A program made the position numbers and the translations under genes. DNA of 64,000 nucleotides, from the NCBI RefSeq assembly GCF_011761635.1, contig NZ_JAASRN010000002.1, positions 832,634 to 896,633 on the forward strand, in the 5' to 3' direction. This document shows, piece after piece, positions 38,461 through 46,479 of the stretch (the first letter of the stretch is position 1; every line of letters begins with the position of its first letter). The DNA comes from Thermonema lapsum (lineage in GTDB: Bacteria > Bacteroidota > Bacteroidia > Cytophagales > Thermonemataceae). The notes beneath the pieces are model-generated. The model was not told the DNA's origin and ran no database searches. It saw only the letters and a list, made by a program, of their open reading frames with translations.

Positions 38461-39346
38461 ACATCAACTCTTCATCGCTGTTCACCAAATTCTGAAGATA
38501 GTCAAATGCCGACTCTTTACCTTTAATGATGCGCACTTGTGGGCTGTTCCACAACTTTTTGGCAAATATTTGCCACAAATCCGGTGCTTTTTCGGGGATA
38601 GCCCGCAGGGCGTTCAACATAGCTTCTTTATGAGCAGCACTTAAATTGCTTTGACAAATAATCGGTCCATGTGGAATGGCTTCTGACTTCCATAGCACCT
38701 TGTAAGCAGTAGCATCTATGCCGCCTTCTTTGGTTTTGCCTTCCAACAATTCATAAGAGCAAGCCAACACAGCCGGCTTGCCGGTGCTCAAATACTCAAT
38801 AACCGCTTGATGTGTGCCGACAAACACAATGTCGTTGAAGTAAACCTCTGCCTGAATACCTGCCTTATTCAACACCAAACGAGGCAAAAGATGTCCAGAA
38901 GTAGAAGTGATGTTGGTAAAAATAATAGGATACTCGCCCGCGTGTTCCTGAATATCTTCGATACTGCTGAGCGCAGCAGTCGATGGCACTACTATGCAGC
39001 TACTATATACTTCCGGTTCTCCATTGGCAGTCCCCCGCATTGCCAGCACTTCTAACGCTGCATTTCTCTTTGCCAGTAAGTAACCAAAAGAATTGATATA
39101 AGCATATTGCACTTTGCCTTCCTGCAATGCCTTCACTAAATCATAAACCGAGGGATACATACGTACCTCCACCCCAAAAGGCAGCGTTTTGTTCAAATAC
39201 TCTTCCAGCAGGGGAGCAACATCGGTAGTCTGCTTACTCAGCTCCATAGGGCTAATGCCAAATATTACTTTTTGCGCTTGAACTGCTGATACCACCCCCA
39301 ACAAACACCAAAGACAAAATACAATGTAAGCGATGCTTTTTCTCAT
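38432..39346 (-). CDS. PhnD-like periplasmic substrate-binding protein (orphan)
   Basis: This 304-residue protein has a signal peptide (RKSIAYIVFCLWCLLGVVSAVQA). A type II periplasmic-binding fold of the phosphate/phosphite/phosphonate family follows (IFGISPMELSKQTTDVAPLLEEYL, VQYAYINSFGYLLAKRN, TSTSGHLLPRLVLNKAG, FVGTHQAVIEYLSTGKPAVLAC). No ABC permease or ATPase is nearby. It is convergent with, and overlaps, the degenerate sensor kinase. PhnD-like proteins commonly act as periplasmic sensors for kinases, so the two may once have formed one pathway; that is inference. Ligand unknown. Confidence 0.87.
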   Translation of the reverse strand: MRKSIAYIVFCLWCLLGVVSAVQAQKVIFGISPMELSKQTTDVAPLLEEYLNKTLPFGVEVRMYPSVYDLVKALQEGKVQYAYINSFGYLLAKRNAALEVLAMRGTANGEPEVYSSCIVVPSTAALSSIEDIQEHAGEYPIIFTNITSTSGHLLPRLVLNKAGIQAEVYFNDIVFVGTHQAVIEYLSTGKPAVLACSYELLEGKTKEGGIDATAYKVLWKSEAIPHGPIICQSNLSAAHKEAMLNALRAIPEKAPDLWQIFAKKLWNSPQVRIIKGKESAFDYLQNLVNSDEELMFILDFYLAE

Positions 39347-39379
39347 TTTCTTAAAGATTATTTTTGGTACAATATAATG

Positions 39380-39416
39380 ATTCCCAAAGCCATAAGAAAA
39401 TCATGACTTTGGGAAT
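39380..39416. repeat. Inverted repeat between the PhnD-like and protease genes
   Basis: ATTCCCAAAG (39380-39389) pairs perfectly with CTTTGGGAAT (39407-39416) across 17 bases. It lies 34 bases upstream of the PhnD-like start and 30 bases beyond the protease stop on the same strand. There is no T run, so it could be an operator or a non-canonical terminator. Confidence 0.45.
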
Positions 39417-39446
39417 TCTATCAAATGTAGGTTTTGCACAAAATAA

Positions 39447-40628
39447 TTATTGCAAGGCAGACTGACTGTAGGTTTTCAATTCAAATATCAACGGACGCAA
39501 CGCCTTGATTTGAGCCGGGCGTTTGTAGTAACGCAAAGGGGCATACTGTCCGGTAGTCAAACGATGGTGCCCCAGCAAAAAAGAGGAATCGGCTTGTGCT
39601 GCCTGCTGCAAAAATTGCCATATGTAAGTACTTTTTACAGCAAATGCAGCCCCTTCGGCTTGGGTGTGCTTGCCGGTAACAATACCCACCAAGCGCCCAG
39701 CAGCATCAAACAGGGGACTACCACTATTGCCGGGATTCACCGGAATACTGATTTCATAAGCCAGCGTATCGCCTTCATAACCGGTGTGGGCACTCACAGC
39801 CCCCATGCCATAAACCAAGTCTTCGCGTGGATACGCTAAGGTAAAAACTTCTTCCCCAAGGTCTATTTCACCGGGCATAAGACGCAAAACGTTCAAGTTG
39901 TAATCTTTTGCCCGAAAAGCAGAGTCTTCTATTTTCAGCAATGCCAAGTCTAAGTGTTTATCGAAATATATCAGAGCAGCATTGAGCTGAAGCGTATCTT
40001 CGGAACGATACTGTATCAGTCGCATAGTTCGTGCATCCTCTACGGCATGATAGGTAGTCAGCACATAACCTTCTGGTGAAAACAAGAAAGCTGTAGCGCC
40101 GGTGTGGACTTGACGCGTGCCTGTGTAGGCTTCGGCGTCGTCTTCTCTCTGAGCTTTCAGACTCAAAGAGGCATTTTGCTCGCGTATTTTGTCAATGTCG
40201 CGCTTAAGGGCTTGATAATAATTTTGTTGTTTTACTTCCAAAGTGTTCACTTTGTAGAAGTTAATAGCAAAGACTGTCACGACGGCTGCTACCGAAGCGG
40301 CAATCAGCATGCTAGAGAGGTGGTAGTGCCACACCTTAGGCTTGCGTTTGGCAAGCTGCTTGCTTTGAGAAAAAGCCGCTGGCTCTTGCTTTTCAAGTGG
40401 CTGCTTTGGCTTTGCAAAAAATAGGGCTTGGGCTTGCCGAATGTTCTTTCTGAGCCGCTCGGCTTTCCAGTAAGCATCCATACTGCGACGCAGCATGCAG
40501 TAATCTTCCCACTCTTTTTGCAAAATCTTGTCCGTTTCGAGAAGCTGCTCAAAGCGGCGTTTTTCCTCTTCGCTTAAGTGCTGCTCGTAATAGTCTTCTA
40601 TCCATGCTATGCGCTCTTCCCACTTCAT
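39447..40628 (-). CDS. Membrane protein: anti-sigma-like N-terminus fused to a trypsin-like protease
   Basis: This 393-residue protein (ATG 40628; an in-frame TTG lies 15 bases upstream) has three parts. Residues 1-100 are a charged helical cytoplasmic segment resembling the N-terminus of Bacteroidota anti-sigma factors (YYEQHLSEEEKRRFEQLLETD). Residues 104-124 are one membrane segment, followed by a short coiled coil. Residues 175-345 are a periplasmic chymotrypsin-fold protease with the full triad: H194 (TTYHAVED), D227 (HLDLALL) and S302 (NPGNSGSP). No PDZ domain is present. It starts 18 bases after the stop of an ECF sigma factor, the usual position for an anti-sigma gene. Anti-sigma function is inferred from position and resemblance. 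Confidence 0.85.
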   Translation of the reverse strand: MKWEERIAWIEDYYEQHLSEEEKRRFEQLLETDKILQKEWEDYCMLRRSMDAYWKAERLRKNIRQAQALFFAKPKQPLEKQEPAAFSQSKQLAKRKPKVWHYHLSSMLIAASVAAVVTVFAINFYKVNTLEVKQQNYYQALKRDIDKIREQNASLSLKAQREDDAEAYTGTRQVHTGATAFLFSPEGYVLTTYHAVEDARTMRLIQYRSEDTLQLNAALIYFDKHLDLALLKIEDSAFRAKDYNLNVLRLMPGEIDLGEEVFTLAYPREDLVYGMGAVSAHTGYEGDTLAYEISIPVNPGNSGSPLFDAAGRLVGIVTGKHTQAEGAAFAVKSTYIWQFLQQAAQADSSFLLGHHRLTTGQYAPLRYYKRPAQIKALRPLIFELKTYSQSALQ

Positions 40629-40646
40629 ATGATTCTGAATCAAGTC

Positions 40647-41216
40647 TTATGTTTTATGCGTATGGCTTTCTTTAAAGAAATAACGTTTCAAACGCTGCAA
40701 ACATTTGTATTTTTGCGTTTTGGCATTGTTGGCATTGGTATATCCAAAGGCATCGGCGATTTCCTGCATACTTCGATGCTCGAAGTAATAAGCCTTCAGC
40801 AGTTCCTTGCAAGGACTTCCCAGCTCCTCCATGGCGCGATGCATAGCCTGCTGTTGCAGCTCCATCGTCTCCCAGTCCTCACTGTCTTCATCCATCGGGA
40901 TGAACTCCCGAAAATCCTCCACATCCAAATGCCGCTTGGTGTCGCGCAGATGCTTTAGCCACATGCGGCGGCATATGGAGTATAGATACGTATTCAAAGA
41001 AGCCGTCAGCATAAAATGCGGGTTTGATACCTTTTCGCACAACACCACCAAGGCTTCTTGAAAGATATCTTGCGCATCGGCTTCGCTGCCGCTGTTTTGC
41101 AATATAAAATGCTCTACACTGTGGTAGCTTGTTTTATACAGCTGCAAGATGGCAGAGGTATCTCCTTTGCGGATTCCTTCCAACAATTGCTCGTCTGTAG
41201 AGAATTGAATGGGCAT
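40647..41216 (-). CDS. ECF-type RNA polymerase sigma factor
   Basis: This 189-residue sigma-70 family factor starts at ATG 41216 (MPIQFSTDEQLLEGIRKGD). Region 2 includes EADAQDIFQEALVVLCEKV and SLNTYLYSICRRMWLKHLRD. Region 4 includes the helix-turn-helix EHRSMQEIADAFGYTNANNAKTQKYKCLQRL. An in-frame ATG at 41270 would add 18 residues without family resemblance. A -7-like TACGTTTG lies at 41286-41293. The following gene encodes the membrane-bound anti-sigma-like protease, so this factor probably responds to an envelope signal. Region 4 is close to the CnrH/SigX-like Bacteroidota type, but subgroup is not assigned. Confidence 0.9.
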   Translation of the reverse strand: MPIQFSTDEQLLEGIRKGDTSAILQLYKTSYHSVEHFILQNSGSEADAQDIFQEALVVLCEKVSNPHFMLTASLNTYLYSICRRMWLKHLRDTKRHLDVEDFREFIPMDEDSEDWETMELQQQAMHRAMEELGSPCKELLKAYYFEHRSMQEIADAFGYTNANNAKTQKYKCLQRLKRYFFKESHTHKT

Positions 41217-41581
41217 AATGCTTCTTTGTATTGACCGTACTTGGCTTTCGCTCTTCTCGAATATATACATGTATGCCCACTTCTACAAACGTACATTGCC
41301 TGTCATCCTGCTCAGTAGAAATACCTTTTTTTTAATAAGGTAACCCATCTGCTGCACAAAAAATGTAAGTATCAGGCATTTTTTCATACCGCGCCAAGCT
41401 GAATCAAGAAAAGAAAAGAAAGGTGCAAGCAACTCTATTCCTGTCTCTATGGCTGCAAAAACGAAGGGAGGGGAAGGTATATGCATCAGCCTCCTCTTGT
41501 CAGCACAGTCAGAATAAAGAAATGGTGCTAATGCCCCACGCTGCCTAAAAACATTCTTGAAAAATGCCTACCCCCCCGGTC
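41217..41581. other. Intergenic region upstream of the ECF sigma gene
   Basis: No convincing gene is present. A 67-codon minus-strand frame (41283-41486) has no family resemblance. The region holds the candidate sigma promoter near 41290 and otherwise shows no repeat or hairpin that I could recognise. Confidence 0.5.
41286..41293 (-). promoter_or_regulatory. Candidate -7 element for the ECF sigma operon
   Basis: The minus strand reads TACGTTTG, matching TAnnTTTG, 70 bases upstream of the chosen ATG and 16 bases from the alternative ATG at 41270. Confidence 0.35.
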
Positions 41582-41767
41582 TTATTTCACATACAAAGGT
41601 TGTTGAAAGTACTTATCCAACAAGGGCTTGTAAACATCCAAAAAATGTTGATAACACCAATCCCTCAAAGCTGAACGCTCACTCGGATGCAGCAGAGTCA
41701 AAGCTTTACGCAATTCTCTTTCAAACAAAGTGGCATCGAAACTCACTTTTTGCAGAATGGTCTTCAT
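41582..41767 (-). CDS. Small helical hypothetical protein
   Basis: From ATG 41767 the product has 61 residues: MKTILQKVSFDATLFERELR followed by KALTLLHPSERSALRDWC and a tail rich in Tyr, Leu and Lys. It looks like a compact amphipathic helical protein and resembles small conserved proteins I have seen in Cytophagales with a KVxFDxxLFxKEL...L.P.E...L..WC pattern, but no function is known to me. An upstream in-frame ATG at 41788 would add seven residues. It stands alone, divergent from the batD-like gene. Confidence 0.6.
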   Translation of the reverse strand: MKTILQKVSFDATLFERELRKALTLLHPSERSALRDWCYQHFLDVYKPLLDKYFQQPLYVK

Positions 41768-41883
41768 GTACTCCAACATAACTTTCAAGAATTTAGCATT
41801 AACTTAGGCGTAGTCTTGGGGCATAGGCACATTCTTTTTTCCAATATTAAAAAAATCTTTTGTTAAACGCAAGAGACAAAACA

Positions 41884-43302
41884 ATGAATAATGCAAAAAA
41901 AACAATATATAGTACAATTATTGTTTTTCTCTTTCACTTGCTGCTTGTACCTGCCGGCAAAGCTCAGCAGGTGAAAATCAGCATAGGCGATACCCTCATT
42001 CATTTATATGAGCCTTTTTCTGTCTCGGTCAGCATTTCGAATGAAGAGTTTCGCACGCTAAGTGCTTTTCCGGATTACCCTCGATTCCAAAAAGGTGAGC
42101 GATTTACCGAAAGCACCACTGAAAACACCAACGAGGGCGTTATTGTGAAGCACAGCATCACACAGTATTACTACCCACAGAAAGAAGGCACTTGGCGCTT
42201 ACCGGCACGTTCCATGCAGGTCAACGATACCATCGTAAAGCTTCCCCCTTTGACTATAAAAGTTTTGCCCTCGCCTGAAGGGAAAAGCCCGCCTGAATGG
42301 CAAGACCCCTTCATAAGTCGTGAGGAAGAAGGAAAGCTCCCGTCACAGGATATTTATTTGCTGCTTTTTGTCAATAAAGATACCGTGTACATAGGCGAAG
42401 AGTTTCACCTGCGACTTTCATTGTTGGTGAGTAAACAACTACGAGCAACCTACGAATTCCCGGACATAGGCAAGCAGATGCTGCGCTTATCCAAAGCACT
42501 CAGCCCAATGCAGTGCTGGATTGAAGATTTCACTATTCGTCAGCTCTATGCCCAAGAGGTATTGTTTCAGGGGAGAAAATACGACAGCTATATCTTGTTT
42601 GCTGCATCCTTTTTTCCATTCCAAACCGGCGATATATCGATTCCAGCCCCTTACGTTGAAGTACGAAAGGCAGGAAGCAGTGACAGCTTGCCATTCCGTT
42701 TGTATGCCGAATCTGCCCATATACATGTGAAAGCACTACCGCCCCATCCCTTGGCATCCAAAGTGCCAGTCGGTAATTTTTATCTAAACGAAAAGCTATC
42801 GACTCCTAATACGCTTACAGGGAAGGTAGTAGAGTATAGCCTTGCCATTGTGGGTTATGGCAACATAGCCAGTGTTCCTCCGCCTATTGTGCAAGCACCG
42901 GCAAGCTTGGAAGTATATGAGCATGGCAGCCTACAAAACATCAAACGAGCCGGCACTTCGGTTTTTGGAACCCAATTGTTTCGCTATCGTTTAGTGGCAC
43001 GCAATCCGGGCAAATACCCACTGGGGGAATATATGCTATTTGTGTATTTCAACCCTATGGAAGGGCGCTACGACACTCTTCGCCCGCAAAGTGTATTGGA
43101 AGCCATAGGGGCACCGCTGCCTGATGACCGTAAGAAACAAATCAGAGAAGCGTATCAAAATTATCGCCCCGAAGCCCCGTGGATGCACCATCTGCACCTG
43201 CCCACCTGGTTTTGGGTACACCGCCACTTTTTTTTGTACGGGATGGTAAGTGTAGCAACTCTATGTTTGCTTGTGTTTTTATTTCAAAAAAGACGTCCTT
43301 GA
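41884..43302 (+). CDS. batD: BatD-family protein
   Basis: This 472-residue protein begins with a signal peptide (TIYSTIIVFLFHLLLVPAGKAQQ) and ends with one membrane segment (FFLYGMVSVATLCLLVFLF) and a short basic tail. Between them are beta-rich repeats typical of BatD (KISIGDTLIHLYEPFSVSVSISNE; YYPQKEGTWRLPARSMQVND; YIGEEFHLRLSLLV). BatD belongs to the Bacteroides aerotolerance cluster, but no batA, batB, batC or batE gene is adjacent. ATG 41884 is chosen over an upstream TTG. Function is probably in the envelope; the exact role is not established. Confidence 0.8.
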   Translation: MNNAKKTIYSTIIVFLFHLLLVPAGKAQQVKISIGDTLIHLYEPFSVSVSISNEEFRTLSAFPDYPRFQKGERFTESTTENTNEGVIVKHSITQYYYPQKEGTWRLPARSMQVNDTIVKLPPLTIKVLPSPEGKSPPEWQDPFISREEEGKLPSQDIYLLLFVNKDTVYIGEEFHLRLSLLVSKQLRATYEFPDIGKQMLRLSKALSPMQCWIEDFTIRQLYAQEVLFQGRKYDSYILFAASFFPFQTGDISIPAPYVEVRKAGSSDSLPFRLYAESAHIHVKALPPHPLASKVPVGNFYLNEKLSTPNTLTGKVVEYSLAIVGYGNIASVPPPIVQAPASLEVYEHGSLQNIKRAGTSVFGTQLFRYRLVARNPGKYPLGEYMLFVYFNPMEGRYDTLRPQSVLEAIGAPLPDDRKKQIREAYQNYRPEAPWMHHLHLPTWFWVHRHFFLYGMVSVATLCLLVFLFQKRRP

Positions 43303-43314
43303 AGTTTATTGTGC

Positions 43315-43322
43315 TATTTTTG
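43315..43322 (+). promoter_or_regulatory. -7 element for the SDR gene
   Basis: TATTTTTG matches TAnnTTTG, 35 bases before the SDR ATG at 43357 and just after the batD stop. Confidence 0.45.
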
Positions 43323-43356
43323 CCTATCACAGAGAGCAAAGCGAAACCGAAAGTCT

Positions 43357-44178
43357 ATGGATAATCAAAGTACAAAGCCTGTAGTCATTGTTACGGGGGC
43401 TTCTTCGGGCATAGGCAAAGCCTGCGCCGAGCGCTTCGGAAAAGCAGGCATGCGCGTTGCTATTACCGGCAGAAATGCCGAGCGCTTAGAGGCTACGGCA
43501 CAGGAGCTTCGTCAACAAGGGATTGAATGCCTGGCAGTGCCTTGCGATGCCGCTAAGAAAGAAGAAAATGAACGGATGGTGCAACGTGTTGTAGAGGAAT
43601 GGGGACAGATTGACATCCTCATCAACAATGCAGGGATTTCCATGCGGGCACTATTCGAGGAACTGGACCTCTCTGTGATTGAGCAGGTCATGCAAATCAA
43701 CTTTTTCGGGACGGTCTATGCTACCAAATATGCCCTGCCTTATATCATAGAACGACAGGGCAGCATTGTGGGCATATCGTCTATTGCAGGTTACCGGGGC
43801 TTACCCGCCCGCACCGGCTACTCGGCATCTAAGTTTGCCATGAACGGTTTTTTGGAAGCCTTGCGCACGGAGCTACTCAAAAAAAAGGTGCATGTACTGA
43901 CAGCATGTCCGGGCTTCACTGCTTCAAACATTCGCAATACAGCGCTTGCTAAGGACGGACGCCCGCAGGGTGAGTCGCCTCGCGACGAGAAGAAACTGAT
44001 GAGTGCCGAAGAAGTGGCAGAAGCTATTTTCAAAGCAGTCAAAAAACGAAAAAATACACTTGTCTTGACCAGCCAAGGCAAGCTCACCGTGTTTTTAAAC
44101 AAGTGGCTGCCGTCTAAAATAATGGACAAACTGGTTTACAACAACTTAGCCAAAGAAAAAGACTCCCCTTTACGTTAG
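43357..44178 (+). CDS. Short-chain dehydrogenase/reductase
   Basis: This 273-residue classical SDR has the cofactor-binding motif VTGASSGIGKA, NNAG at the structural site, the catalytic Ser in VGISSIAGYRG and the YxxxK pair in TGYSASKFAMNG. A basic residue after the glycine motif (ITGRNAERL) suggests NADP(H) preference. It resembles DltE/YqjQ-type reductases of unknown substrate. ATG 43357 (MDNQSTKPVVIVTG) fits both the family and the -7 element. The last 9 bases overlap the end of the convergent sigma factor gene. Confidence 0.92.
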   Translation: MDNQSTKPVVIVTGASSGIGKACAERFGKAGMRVAITGRNAERLEATAQELRQQGIECLAVPCDAAKKEENERMVQRVVEEWGQIDILINNAGISMRALFEELDLSVIEQVMQINFFGTVYATKYALPYIIERQGSIVGISSIAGYRGLPARTGYSASKFAMNGFLEALRTELLKKKVHVLTACPGFTASNIRNTALAKDGRPQGESPRDEKKLMSAEEVAEAIFKAVKKRKNTLVLTSQGKLTVFLNKWLPSKIMDKLVYNNLAKEKDSPLR

Positions 44179-44760
44179 GTCTATTTGATTTTTGTCTATC
44201 TGCTTGCGCAGGTTTATCAACGCATAGCGCATACGCCCCAAAGCGGTGTTGATGCTTACGTTGGTAGCTTGCGCTATCTCTTGAAAACTCATGTTTTGAA
44301 AATGCCGCATTTTGACAACCTCTTGCTGTGCCGGAGGCAAAGTTTCTATGAGGGCATGCAGCTTGCGCGTTTTCTCTTCTTTGATTTTCTGCTCTTCTAT
44401 CGACTCTTCATAAAAAGCCAAGTCATTTTCAAAGTCCTCGTTTTCCTCAATGGGTCCGCTGGGGTAGCGTTTATTCTTACGAAAATGGTCAATGGCAAGG
44501 TTATAGGCAATGCGCGATACCCACGCTACAAATTTGCCCTCTTCTTGGTACTTTCCCTTGCGCAGGGTCATGAGGGCTTTGATGAAGGTCTCTTGCAAGA
44601 TATCCTCGGCAAGCGATTCATCTTTCACGACATTGGTGATGGCAGCCATCAAACGGTCGCGATGGCGAGCTATCAAAAGCTCGAAAGTCAGTGCTTCGTT
44701 TTGGCTGCTAATGTCTTTTAGTTGCTCTTTGTCTAAATACGGAGAAACAATGGTTATCAT
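44170..44760 (-). CDS. ECF-type RNA polymerase sigma factor (no adjacent anti-sigma gene)
   Basis: This 196-residue sigma-70 family factor has region 2 (FELLIARHRDRLMAAITNVVKDESLAEDILQETFIKA and GKFVAWVSRIAYNLAIDHFRKNKR) and region 4 (LPPAQQEVVKMRHFQNMSFQEIAQATNVSINTALGRMRYALINLRK). An acidic linker (EENEDFENDLAFYEESIEEQ) separates them. It belongs to a SigW-like group by eye. No anti-sigma factor or membrane partner is adjacent: the neighbours are an SDR (9-base tail overlap) and a pseudouridine synthase. Its activation may therefore be at the level of expression or through an unlinked partner. Confidence 0.92.
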   Translation of the reverse strand: MITIVSPYLDKEQLKDISSQNEALTFELLIARHRDRLMAAITNVVKDESLAEDILQETFIKALMTLRKGKYQEEGKFVAWVSRIAYNLAIDHFRKNKRYPSGPIEENEDFENDLAFYEESIEEQKIKEEKTRKLHALIETLPPAQQEVVKMRHFQNMSFQEIAQATNVSINTALGRMRYALINLRKQIDKNQIDLT

Positions 44761-44902
44761 GGCTCAAATCAGTTGAAAGTGTCTGTTGTGCCATGAATAA
44801 GACAAAATCAATTCCATTTTTTGCCTGAAAGCCGAAAAGCCCAATAAAGAGGTGTTTTAGAGCATTTTTTTCTAATATTATACCAAAAGCAGTGTGTTGT
44901 AT

Positions 44903-44952
44903 AAAACAAAAAACTGCCCGCAAGCGGACAGCCCGTGTTCAAAAATGAACAC
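44903..44952 (-). terminator. Terminator of the pseudouridine synthase gene
   Basis: CTGCCCGC (44914-44921) pairs with GCGGACAG (44924-44931) with one mismatch, and on the minus strand is followed by a T-rich run. A second hairpin, GTGTTCA/TGAACAC (44935-44952), precedes it. Confidence 0.7.
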
Positions 44953-44963
44953 CTTGAACACTT

Positions 44964-45860
44964 CTATCCCTTCATCATGTATTTCAATTGAATTACCTCC
45001 TCTTTGGTAAGAAAACGCCATTTGCCCCGAGGTAGGTCTTTCTTGGACAAACCAGCATAAAGCGTGCGGTCCAGATGCTTTACTTCATAACCAAGCTGCT
45101 CGAATAGGCGCCTGACTACCCGGTTCCATCCGATGTGCAATGCTAAACCTACCACATGAGGTTTAATCAAAGCTATATCATCGACTTCTGCCACTCCCTC
45201 TTCCAAGCGCACTCCTTTCTTGATGGCTTCGAGGTGTTCAGGCGCCAGAGGCTTGTCGAGGGTTACTTCATAGACCTTACTGACCCTGTGGGAAGGATGC
45301 GCCAACTTTTTGGCTAAATCACCATCGTTGGTCAACAACAGCAAGCCGGTGGTGTTGCGGTCGAGGCGCCCCACGGGATAGACACGCTGCTCGCAAGCGC
45401 CACGAATCAAGTCCATGATGGTGCGCCGCCCTCGCGGGTCTTTGGTCGTAGTAATACAATTTTTGGGTTTATTCAGCAATATATAAACAAAAGGTTCTGG
45501 CAAAATGCGCTGCTCATCTACTTGCACCAAGTCGTTACGCTTTACTTTCAAACCCAGCTCTGTTACTACTTTGCCATTTACCTTGACACGCCCCGCAACA
45601 ATGAGCTTATCTGCCTCACGGCGAGAACAAATACCCGAACGAGCAATGTATTGATTAAGGCGCAACACCTGCGGATGCTCTGCTTCTTTTCCTAATTTCT
45701 CTTTTACACTTACACTTTTCTTGAAGTCTTTGCCTCTTTTGAAAAACGGTTTTTGCTGCTCTTGCGTGGCTTCCGGTCGTTTGTGCTTGTTGCCAAACTT
45801 ATTTGCGTTTTGATTCTCTTTTGAGGTCCTTCTTCTCGACGGTCCTTTTTCTCTGTTCAT
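44964..45860 (-). CDS. rRNA pseudouridine synthase (RsuA/RluB/RluE/RluF family)
   Basis: This 298-residue protein has a very basic disordered N-terminus (about residues 1-60), an S4 RNA-binding domain (LRLNQYIARSGICSRREADKLIVAGRVKVNGKVV) and the catalytic domain. The active Asp is in VGRLDRNTTGLLLLTNDG, and RQV-type residues occur near GWNRVVRRLFEQLGYEV. It isomerises uridine in rRNA; RluB-like (23S) is likely but not certain. ATG 45860 is chosen because the -7 element at 45894-45901 would exclude the upstream start at 45896. It ends at a terminator. Confidence 0.92.
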   Translation of the reverse strand: MNREKGPSRRRTSKENQNANKFGNKHKRPEATQEQQKPFFKRGKDFKKSVSVKEKLGKEAEHPQVLRLNQYIARSGICSRREADKLIVAGRVKVNGKVVTELGLKVKRNDLVQVDEQRILPEPFVYILLNKPKNCITTTKDPRGRRTIMDLIRGACEQRVYPVGRLDRNTTGLLLLTNDGDLAKKLAHPSHRVSKVYEVTLDKPLAPEHLEAIKKGVRLEEGVAEVDDIALIKPHVVGLALHIGWNRVVRRLFEQLGYEVKHLDRTLYAGLSKKDLPRGKWRFLTKEEVIQLKYMMKG

Positions 45861-45893
45861 ACGAATGCTTTGGTTTGCTAAAAATAAATTCTG

Positions 45894-45901
45894 CAAAGTT
45901 A
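45894..45901 (-). promoter_or_regulatory. -7 element for the pseudouridine synthase gene
   Basis: The minus strand reads TAACTTTG, matching TAnnTTTG, 34 bases upstream of the chosen ATG at 45860. Confidence 0.5.
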
Positions 45902-46043
45902 TTAAAAATCTACTGCATTTCAGATAGAAATAAACATTAAGTGTTGCACGAAAGAAAGAAAAAATTGGAAAAACTTATTATTCTTTCTATTTTTATCCTT
46001 GCCCTTAAAAAAATGCAAGCCTTATTTAAAAAGTTGCCTTTCT

Positions 46044-46466
46044 ATGGTACAAGATGAAGTACTCTACAATGCTGATTTTGCACAAGTCATCTACTACCCC
46101 GATACTGACATTTTACGCTTAAACCTCATTGGCAATATCATGAAAGAAGACTATCAAACAGCATGGAATGTGCTACTTGATTGCTACTTGGAAAAACAGC
46201 CTAAAAAGGTGTTGATAGACCAACGTCCCATGAGTAAAGCCAGCCTTGAATCACGTGCGTGGTTTGTAGTGAAGTGGCTGCCTAAGTTCAAAAAAAAGGT
46301 AAATCAAAAAATCAGGGTAGCGGTGGTGCTTTCCAAAAGTATTGCTATGAAAATAGGCGGTCAGTTTTTAGTAGATGCAGCTACCAAAGACGTGCCCAAC
46401 TTAGAAATTAAAACTTCCCAAAACGAAGAAGATGCTCTTTCATGGCTGCACCAAATAGCAAATTAA
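46044..46466 (+). CDS. STAS/SpoIIAA-like protein, first of a tandem pair
   Basis: This 140-residue cytoplasmic protein (ATG 46044) shows an alternating beta-strand and helix pattern. It starts with strands (FAQVIYYPDTDILRLNLIG) and has a helix then strand (QPKKVLIDQRPM) and a conserved core with VVKWLPKF. The layout resembles the STAS/SpoIIAA superfamily used in anti-sigma antagonism and signalling, but no phosphorylatable Ser position is clear, so this is a fold-level suggestion. The gene 13 bases downstream encodes a close paralogue. No kinase or phosphatase partner is adjacent. Confidence 0.7.
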   Translation: MVQDEVLYNADFAQVIYYPDTDILRLNLIGNIMKEDYQTAWNVLLDCYLEKQPKKVLIDQRPMSKASLESRAWFVVKWLPKFKKKVNQKIRVAVVLSKSIAMKIGGQFLVDAATKDVPNLEIKTSQNEEDALSWLHQIAN

Positions 46467-46479
46467 AATCCAAAATACG

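Noticed and set aside
41283-41486. 67-codon minus-strand frame upstream of the ECF sigma gene
   Set aside because: No recognisable domain or promoter, and it overlaps the candidate sigma promoter.
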